Below are positions 1 through 10,400 of a stretch of DNA of 60,000 bases, piece by piece (position 1 is the stretch's first letter; every line of letters starts with the position of its first letter). Source of the stretch: Tubiluchus corallicola (lineage: Eukaryota; Priapulida; Priapulimorpha; Priapulimorphida; Tubiluchidae); NCBI GenBank assembly GCA_030141605.1, contig JAQGDQ010000306.1, positions 101,501 to 161,500 of the forward strand, given 5' to 3'. Under the pieces are notes generated by a model. The model did not search any database, had not been told where the DNA came from, and was given only the letters and a program-made list of their open reading frames with translations. The position numbers and the translations under genes were made by a program.

Positions 1-3000
1 TCAAGCAGTTTCTGCGGGCTGCATGCAGTTTGGTAAAGGAGCCAAAAACAGTAGCACCTAATAACGACTTTTTTGCATTTGATCTTCGCACATCATTACT
101 AATACACTTAAGAAAACTATTTTAGAAGTTATTCAAATTTACATTAAAAACCATAGATTTCAAGTTTCAAGTTAAATAGTGGTAATTTTATTAAAATGCA
201 TATTAGTATAATGTGTAACTTAGTCTGTGCAGTACAGTGCATATTAATCTGTTTTGAAACACTCGATGTTCTTCAATCCTGTTTTTCTTATCCATGTTTC
301 TGATCTATAAAAGAACACTACACCTGATGAAACGATGAAACAGCCACTGATTGAAGTGTGCACTACTTTGTGCACTAAGCAGAAACTAAAATCTGGGAAT
401 CCCCAATATCAGGGGTGACCACACTTTTTCAGCTTGCTGGCTACTTACAAATTGATCTGCCCAGTTGTCTTCTTGGTCATAGTAAGTAGATCATTTTGAC
501 CTGGTTAGATCATTTTGACCTGGTTATTTTATAATTTTATTTATAATTTATTTTGTAAAATAACCAAGTCAAAATGATCTACCTGCTATGACCAAGAAGA
601 CGACTGGGCCAATCAACAAAGCAACCATTTCAAATTTGACTTCAAAGTTTTTTTATCTAGCAGACCTACCATTCAAGAAAACAGCATTACAATTTGCTAT
701 ATCAGACGGTACAAAATCATGTTGCAGCTGCGATATCTTAATATCTTTAACAAAATCTTAATATGATGCTGTTAAACATCTTGGTCATCCTACTCTATTT
801 TTTCAAAAGAGGCTTAAATTTTTTGCTGTGCAACTCAGTGTAGACATCTGATTTTGCATTACACTCAAACTTCTCCATGTTACCCACTTTGAGATTCAAA
901 AAAAATTGGCGTTATGCAAGTTTGGCATTATAATGAGGTGCATTAATACTTGCATGCCTGTGCTAATATAGATATTTTGTTTTGCCAAAATTTTGGATGT
1001 TAAGAGATGTTGGCATTTGAAGCTAGAACGAGGTTTGACTATGTTATTCAAAAACGTTTATAGTATACACTATAAAATTTTAAACTCTGCCTATTTTTTG
1101 CATATAACATGTTAACTAACTTGTAACTGAAAAAAATCACAGTATTGCCTTAGCATTTGCTTTATATTTAGAAATTTAGTTTTTAAACGAATCTTTGAAT
1201 CTTGAGTGGGCAAAGCCCCACCACAAAGGCGTGGTAACAGGGTACCCAACATGTTTATCAATTTCTTTTCACACGACATATGCTCATATTTTTCATTTGT
1301 GTGATAGTGTATTAAAGTACTTATTCCTGGCATTAAAATTTATTGACTTATATATTTATGAATTCATTTATATAATTAGATCATCATTTTTAAGTTTGTT
1401 CTCTAGCGCATTTATTTCTCTTAACAACTTCTTATATTTAGTCTGTTTTAGTCTCGGATTAAAGGCTTATAATTTTATTGAGATGTGTGTGCGTGTTTTT
1501 TTTTTGTTAAGGAAGCTCTAGGAGAATGAGAAAACTACCTTTGGCGAAATGTTCAGGTCAGCAAAATTAATAATTGGTGAGAACTTTGTTCCCTCCATGG
1601 CACACGGAATAGAGATAATTGTGAACATGATCCACAATGTTTACCCATGCTAAGTTCTTCCTGTTTTATAAACTGCAACTTTTAGTCTTGTAAATGGTTA
1701 AATAAAAAAGCGACGATGACCCACTGTTTGGATAAGTGGCTTCCTTGTCCCATTCTTAGAGTAGCCCAGATATTTCAAACTGGCACAGATTTATCTCTTT
1801 ACCTGTTGTGCAAAAATCCTTGGTAAATGGGCAGTTATGTACATAGAGTTCACTGAGTGTCAAGTAAGTCATGGTTATTTTTTGCTTAGTAGGGATTCTG
1901 TGACCTTTTGTTAGTTTAGTAAGATCATGTGAGTCATGTTAATTCTTTAAAGACTATGTGCATCTTAAGTCTGTAAGAACCTCATGAACATGCCTGAGCA
2001 TACTTGGCAGTTTCTAGTGGCCTCACAGTTCTAGGTTCTAAAGGATCATATTGTTCATGACAGATCCCTTGGCAGTGGATAATTACCTGACGGTACTCTT
2101 AGTGCATGTTTACTTGTTCTAGTTGTGTAATGAATGTAATTGACATGTGTAGGGTAGAGTTTTAAAGCTGAAGTGTGGTGAAATAGTCAGTAGTCTTGCA
2201 TGCTACTGGATGAGACAAGTCCTTTGTTATTGGTGATACAAGCAAACTTTTATAAACCAATATTGATTTTTAGTCAGATTTTTGCCACTGATGATGGAGT
2301 TAAGCAAACAAATACTCCTTAATAAGTTATAGCTTTCTTGTCTTAAAGCTGAAAGATGAGTTTCTAAGCAATTATCGGCCTATGAATCCACCATAACCTG
2401 TATTTGTAATCGTTGGTTTATGCAGATCTTTTCCAGATTTGTTTTTATGCAGAATTTTTCCATTTTGTTTTACAACTTGTGCTCATTGTGTTTTTGTCAT
2501 TTAGGGTTATCTTAATTGAAAGTAATACTATTTGTTTTAGGGAAAATTTCATCAAAGAAAAAGGAAAAACAAAGACGAGTAGTTCCTCACTCACTAAGAG
2601 AGAGTAAGTCTATAATATCATTTGTGAATAAGCATTTGTTTTATACATTTCACTAGAAAGGGTATTTGTAACATTCAGGTGATGAAATTCTTTAAGCCGA
2701 ACTGGGTCTCGAACTTGGGCGGGGCAACATAGGTCGAGATGGAGTGCCGAATGAGTCTGTGACCATTAATGTTAAAGAGCAGCAATATTTGTTTAAGTTT
2801 TAAGGCAGTTACAAGCGCAGGAGGCGTCGGTCCTTCCAGTATGGGCCAATGGTGATACAGTGTGAACGGAAACAGTGATCACAACAAAGTATAAATAAGT
2901 AAACTGTTTGCCATGGGTTTAACATTTTAATTTGCATAATCAGTCAAAAACGATAAACACAAAAACTCAAAACTTACACAAGCACAGCAGGGTACCCTCC

Positions 3001-4442
3001 ATTTAATATCAGTCTGCTAGTGTTTTACTTAGGCGCGATCCCTGTCAAGTTCTGGAGTCCATATACTAAGCTGGCTGGAATCACTTTGCTAACAACTGGG
3101 CTCGTTGGCAACGACAACTACACCAATGTTCCACTCGGTTGACTGGCGAGACTACAGTACAATGACAGACCACCAGGATGCTTCTGACGACCGCTTCTTC
3201 TAATGAGTTAGGTACCAAGCTTTTAGAATTTGTAGAAGTCTGCTCGTGCCGTTTTGGTTGAAAACTGTACCATCATGGAAGCATACTGATCTTAGAAGAA
3301 TGTCTTTCGTTAAATACCAGACATATGGTTTGCATCTACTCAACTGACTACCCAAGATAATGACTGGTAGTGTGAACAATTTGCATAGCTAATTGCAAGT
3401 CATCAAGTTGATTGCAAAAGTATCCAAAGCAACGTCTTGTCAGCCAACGCCCCGACAAAGACAAAATCAGTAGGCCTTTTAGCTGTGTCGGCCATTTAGC
3501 AATTATATCAGTAACCTCGTGAAAAACGGGCACTTCTCAATCACACCTGTCATGACCCAGTTAATCATGCAGTCACGGCAGTACTATAGGTATGACATTG
3601 TCAAGCCTAAATTTGGTCCAAAAGTTAAACTGTAACATTTCTTTGTTGAACTCACAATAGATGGTGCCACCAGTTTATAATGTTTACCTAATTCAGTTAA
3701 TTAGTTAGTAATAATAGGTTCAATACAATACATTTAGATATAGCTAATAGTGCTTTCAAAAGCCTCGTAAATGTGTTATTACTGTTAAATGGCTATTCGT
3801 TTTAATCTGTGGAATAATACCGTGACAGTATTAATACTGTCAAATCTTCAGATAAAGTTTTTACTCGATTATACTTGGATATAAAAATAATCAAATAAAT
3901 AGAAACTATTAAATTTTAAATTTTAAGTGATGTAAGTAACTTACACAAAATATTTAGTTATTTAAGCACTTTTATGATTACACCAGTCATCAGAAATTGT
4001 TGCATTATTATGTAAAAATGTGGTAAAATCATTTTTTGCAGATTTACATCAAAATTCACCATTTCATCTTACTTTTGTTGTGGTATTTTCTCATGTGCTT
4101 TTTCCTCTTACTTATAGGAATATCGCCATTGTTTTATAATGGAAAAAGTTATCCAAAATATACAGTTAAAAGTTGACTGACGACGGTGAAATCTAAAAAT
4201 CACTACTTTTAGTCTATGTGCAGTCACTCTTTCCATTTGGGATCGATTATTCAGCAATTATGTTTTTTGTCATGACTTTATCATATTGAAATTAAATTTT
4301 AAATAATTAGCTTTTTCTAGTTTTTAGAATGGTTTTTCCAAGGAATTTCTGTCAGAAGCAGAATAGACTGATCTTTGTACCTTTAATTGAATTATTGCTC
4401 GAGTTATGTTCTAATGCAGCACACGAAAAATGAATTTCTCAG
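1..4442. other. Non-coding stretch, no confident gene
   Basis: No open reading frame here shows a recognisable family or a convincing chain of phase-compatible exons. It could hold upstream introns of the PARP4-like gene that starts to be readable at 4443, because that gene is clearly 5'-incomplete. A fold-back inverted repeat sits at 452-617. The block at about 2690-3340 looks less AT-rich than its surroundings and may be an old repeat, but I cannot assign it. Confidence 0.5.
452..617. repeat. Fold-back inverted repeat (MITE-like)
   Basis: Two arms of about 60 bases are near-perfect reverse complements. The left arm starts near TTGATCTGCCCAG and the right arm ends near CTGGGCCAATCAA, with an AT-rich spacer at about 530-555. 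The left arm also has a short direct duplication (AGATCATTTTGACCTGGTT, twice) that the right arm lacks. The structure would fold into a long hairpin. It has no coding capacity and is best read as a fold-back or MITE-type element. I could not identify a target-site duplication. Confidence 0.75.
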
Positions 4443-7400
4443 GATAATAAATTTGATTTGAAAGGTGGTAGCTTTGGACGCAGTGAAGATTCAATGGCAG
4501 TTCATGATACGAGTGAAATGACTAGATATGCACCTGAAATGGCAATGAGACGTCAAGCCTCAAGATCAGTGAGAAAAGGTAACACTTTACACTAGTAATA
4601 CAGAATGCTTGCCAAATCCTATATTACAGATTGCTAACTAAATCCTATCAAAATATTTGTTTATTTTACTTTGCACCAAGTTCGTATTTCCAACAAACCA
4701 AAATTTACTTAAGGTTTATTTAAGATCTTGCATTACTGAGATTATGCCCTGACACTTTTTCTTAATAGCGCCAAAAGTGTGCAAACTATTGTCCCAAGAT
4801 GCACAGAGAAGAACCCTGTGTTGGGACTGGGGAACGATGGTTTCATGTTAAGGGGTCACAGGCAGTGGGCATCAGTTACTTTTTTCAACTGAACAGCATC
4901 TCCTTCTAAGTCATTAAATTGAAAACTTTTTAACAGTTATTTAGGTATTGTTGGGTAGATGTCCACCTGGTTAGCTGAGCACCTCTGGTTTCAAAGAGCC
5001 GGTATTCCTTAAGGGCCCAAGGTCGAATACAAGTTAAGAATAGTACACAGTCAGTTTCATTACCAACAGTTGTTAATATCTAAATCTGTGACAAAACTTT
5101 CCAGTTTTGACTTGCCGTAATATTCGGTATGTGCTGCTTAATAGACTTACTTTGGGACCGAAGTGTTTTGACCCAATTAACCAACTGAACCTATTAACCT
5201 ATGGATGTAGTATTACTGGTATAAAGTATGTGTCATCAGCTTAATATGCACTGCAAAGGTTTTTAATGAATTTCAAAAACGAAGTAATGCCTAAATTCCT
5301 TTGTACAGTTAAAGTTCCCTTTTCTCAAACTGACGAGAGCAAGTTTGATGAAAAAACTGCAAAAATGGCTGTTTATGGATGTTTTTTCGTTTTATTACTA
5401 CAAATGACTGGGATTCGAAAGAACCATCAATGAGAAGACCTTTCGTTTTGATATATGGATTGCCAAGAATCGTGCAGTCATTAGAGATTTAGTCCCTAAA
5501 ACCAGGAATAAAATTTCTAACTGGTTGGGAAAATTTTGATGCCTCTAAATGTCTCCATTTCCTGATCTGCTAGCTTTGTTAAAATGCATATTTTGCCATT
5601 GTTAGTCTTGCTGGTCCTACAAAAAGCTTAATTATTTTATTTTTTTAGCATTTAATCTCTTCGTTAATATAATTTATTTGAACATCTACATTTTTGCAAC
5701 AATTTTTCTTTGATAGATAGAAAAATTTGCTTAACTTTATTTGGAATTTGCTTTTCGTAGAGGTGGTTACATTAAGTGTGATACTTATGGCTCAGGTAAG
5801 TCAATTAAGTTTTGTTGCATGCAGTTTTCCTCGTTTAACTCTCACCAACACTTAATCATCATTATACAACAGTGTTTTTACAAATTATGTATTAACAATA
5901 TTCAAAAGTTTAGCTATGGGCTTTAAAACATTAACACCTTCTATCAACCAATTTCTACGGTTTATTAAAAATTGCAGGAGCATCATAGTCATCCACTTTT
6001 TGCCATCTAAAAAAGCTTGAGTGTGCCCAAATTTTGTCAGCTAATTTTTGAGACCAAGCAATTATTTTTATTTGCTTAATGATGCACGCACCACTAATTG
6101 CCAGCAAAAATTTCATTTAGTAAAAAAGTTTGTAAAAAGTCTGCAGCAGTTTATGACAATTTTAGTCGGCATTTGTCTTAAAAAAATAGTAATTTTTTGT
6201 ATAGTTACCTTTATAACAAAAAGGCAAGGCATTTCTTAATACTCGTAGCAAATTTGTAGCTTTTGTATAAACATCAGGTACTGAAAACTTAGCTAAGCTT
6301 ACTGAGTTTGGTAAGATAGCCCAGTTTATAATAGGCATGAATAACTGATTATGTGCTAAGGGTAGGCAATTATTCATTAAGGTGGTGATTATCATGATCG
6401 TGACTACATCACTGATTCAGGAGAAGGCACTGTGCATATAGTGGAAGTAGACGCCCAAGGAAAAGATGGTGAGGAAGAACCAATGGCTGAAAGCTTAGAG
6501 GGGATTAAGTTTCCACTTTGTTCAACCAGTACTAGTGATTATAGAGTGATAAATCTAACACCTGTGTTGCCACAACTCCTTGCTTTGCAAAAGAATGTAA
6601 GTTAAACTATTTATGCTCTCATGAATTTGCTACATAAAAGAGATGAGCTTCCTGTATCTTTCTGTGTTTTACTAAGGCAGTTCATTTTGGTAAATGTGAC
6701 CTCATTTTCAGCTACAATGATTAATTTAATTTTGCCTGAATTTCTCTTCGTTGACATATTTCATGTTTTTGTAGTCAAAAGTACAACCATCAGCATAATT
6801 AGTCCATTCTGTCCCATTTCCTGACTGTAGCAGCTCTTGCATTTATGTAATGTTATTTCTGTAATTAAGTCAGGGTTTTAATTTAGCTTTACAAATCCCA
6901 GCCTCTATTAAGTAAAAGAAAATTGTATTATGCAATGTCTAAAATCCTGAAACTTTATTCTTAGATGGTAAATTGCACTTTAATCAGTGAACCTTAAACA
7001 GTTAGTTATTTCTGACTTTCTTAATTTTTATTCTAAACATCAAGTAAGTTTTCAGCAAAATGTCTGCGAACAAAAAATCTTTTACTCTTCTCGTATCGTA
7101 GCTGAACTTCGACATTCAGTGAGTATCTCCTTTATCTCATTTTCTATTTATACCTAAATTTAAAAATCCTGAAGTATTGTTCAATGTCTAAAATCCAAAT
7201 CCTGAAACTTTATTCTTAGATGGTAAATTGCACTTTAATCAGTGAACCTTAAACAGTTAGTTATTTCTGACTGTCTTAATTTTTTATTCTAAAAATCAAG
7301 TAAGTTTTCAGCAAAATGTCTGCGAACAAAAAATCTTTTACTCTTCTCATATCGTAGCTGAACTTCGACGTTCAGTGAGTATCTCCTGTATCTCATTTTC

Positions 7401-10400
7401 TATTTATACCGCTATTTATACAGAGAATCATTGTAAGTTAAAGTTATGATTTGCTTATGAAAAATCAAAATTTTGTGATCTGGTGTTTCTTGTTTTTAAC
7501 AGTGTTAAAATATTGTTAGTGTACATTTGAGCAATGCCTTTCCTCCTTTCTGACAAAATGACTCACAGAGGATCTGATAATCTTGAAAGCTGATGAGCCT
7601 ATCCAGCAATATTACTAGTCAATGTTAATCTCTACCTTCTTGTCAAATGTCTTTGCTCACTACGTGGTTGATATGTTAAGTTTTGTGTTCTACATTTCTG
7701 TACATTTTAAGTTTATTTTTAAGTTGACTTTGTTAGCTGCATACAGTATTATTCAGGTAAGTATTGTACCTTTTCGTTTTTTACATCAAGATGTCATCAT
7801 TCACTTCAATAGCATACCAGCTTCTGTTCAAATTCTTGAAGCTTATCTTATGTAGTGCTCATTCTACAGTGCCTGATGTATCTGTCTACTGCCATTTCTT
7901 CATCTGTGTGCATTGTATGATGACTTTTATTATGGAGTTTTTAAGATTTTGGAGATCTGTGCAAATTCAAATATGTATGTGATCTTTGTGTGAGAATCCA
8001 CAAAGTTGTTTCCACTAATATAGTCGTAATGTGCTATTTTTACATGCTATTCAGTTGGGCTTTCAGCTTTTTGATGGTGCGGCTTCTTAACTGCAGTTTC
8101 TGAGATGTTCGCTTTTGGAAGACTCGAGTTTTACTTTCTAATGCTTCCACCAATTTTATTGTCAAACTGACATGGGTATTGCAGGATGGTAGTTGGGAAT
8201 TCTCTCAGAAACTAGACCAATTGATACAAATCAACAGTGAGCTGTGCATTTCTCAGATGAAAGAAGCTGGTGCATTCTCTTTGGGTAAGCGTGTGTCACA
8301 TTTGTGCCACTGTCATTGTACCCTTGACATTGTTTGTTTCATTTGTCAAAAAACAGACAACATCATTTCAAAAACTGTTTTTTTAGTTAGTTGCTTGTCT
8401 TTAGCTTTTTCTCCAATTTATTTCATTGTTCATCTATGTTATTGTGACATGTTTTGAAAGAGCCCTTATTCTTTTGTTTAGGTTCAGTGATAACCAGTGC
8501 CTTGCTAAATATGCTGTGTACAATGATAGTAATAACCAGAATAGCTAATTACATACCTGTCATGTGGAGCATTGGTACGATGAATGGAACTTTGTCTGCA
8601 ACTGCTTTCAAGGAGTTTATGTCCATAGTGAGAAATGAGTTATACAGTGATATCCGAAGTTTTTACTTGAAACAGGGTGTGGATAGTCAAGTAAGTAGGA
8701 AAACAATAGAGGACTAACAAAAAAGACCACTTTTACCCACTTTTACTATCAATGTTAATAACTTTCGAACACACACCTTTGATCTACGACTATTGTACCA
8801 GTTGTTCAGGGTAACAATCACACATTTTTTTAATTTTCTATACACTTCGGCTCTCGCTAACCCAGTGTATCCAGCATTTAACAGCAGGGCTTGCTTATTA
8901 TCGTATACATTAATTTTGGTGGTATATATATATATATATATGTACAGTAGGCGCCGCTTAATAAACTCACTTTGGGACCGACATGTTTTGACCCAGTTGA
9001 CATCAAACATATTGGTCTATTGCTCCGCCCGCGCTATAACATAAGCACGCTCAGCAGCATTCTGGACAACAACTGTCTAAGCTAAGCTAAACTAAACTAA
9101 ACAACATGACTGTCACATCTAATGTCTAATCAGCAGATAAACTGATTGCGTTTTTTCATAAACACAAATTTGCAAAGCAGCAGCTATTTTTACACGAAAT
9201 TAACACTTCAAGTAACCAAAGAATGACTTTTTAATTTAAACAGAATGTAGAGACGAAGTTTCAAAGCACTACAAAATACAGCAACATAAGTATAATAAAG
9301 AAGCTAAGCCAGTTAGCCTTGCTTTACAATGAATGAGCCACAGAAATATTAAGTCTCTCTTGCCTTTAAACATACGAACATCAAGTCTGCGATGTATTTT
9401 TCTATATTAACTGATTGTGTGCTCGTCTGCAAGATTTATTCAGTTTTTGTATTTTTCCGTTTGTCAGGCTACGGAAATGGAACAAATTTGACTGTTCCAT
9501 TCCATAGACAACCCTTATATTGAATGCCCGAGCTACATAAGTCCCAATGGCATCTTTTAACCATGATTATAACCAGAAAAATAGCGTAAAATTAGCTAGT
9601 ATTACATTGATGTATAATATAAGTTTTGACCGCATTTGAATTAATTTTGACAGTGAAAATCTCATTGAGGTTTATAAAAACTGGCCAGAAAAGAAAACAT
9701 TTTGTTTTGTCCTTATTTAAAGTTAATCAAATAGCTGTTTTTATCTAACTTGCGAAGCCATAAGCTAAACTAAACTGCGTATTTTCTTGATTGCGAAATG
9801 GTGTAATCAGCAACTCATAGACGTAAGCATTGTGCATTTCTTCCTACAAAGGAAACTAGACTATATATTTCCACTAATTCATTTGCAATTTCAATTGACA
9901 ATAATAAAATCTAGAACCAAGCCAATATTTGTCCTAACTAATGAAAAGTTGAGCATTTTTCATAACAGCATTAGATGCAGCTGTAGCTAAATGTCCTGAA
10001 CGTACCTGCATTAATTAAGCTCTGCAAGGGTGCGAAATAACCTGCACGCTGATTGGGCAGTCAACGAAAATGATTGACATTATGTTAGACGTCAATTAAC
10101 TGACTGAACCTATTAACCGATTTGTGCAGTATTACTGCTATAGAAGTATGAGTCATCAGTTTACTATGCACTGCAAAGGCTATTAATCAACTTTAGAAAT
10201 GAAATAATGCCTAAATTCCCTTGTGCAGTTAAAAATTAGAAAAAAATATTTTATAATATTAATTTATATAAGTGAATTAACAATAAATTAAAAAGTATAT
10301 TTTTCTAAATCACACAAGTCTGTTTATTTGCAAAAATTACAAAAATTCCTTCAAAGTTGGCTACTTCATTTTCTCATGAGTAATGGCTTGATCTCAATAT

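Noticed and set aside
2541-2603. Possible 63-base exon with a TTGTTTTAG acceptor and GTAAGT donor
   Set aside because: The splice signals are good, but both open frames hit a stop when joined directly to the exon at 4443, and the Lys/Ser-rich translation matches nothing. It could belong to the gene only with an unseen intervening exon.
5761-5795. Acceptor at the first AG of the microexon
   Set aside because: It shifts the frame and reaches a TAG a few codons into the next exon; the second AG (exon start 5763) keeps all downstream exons open.
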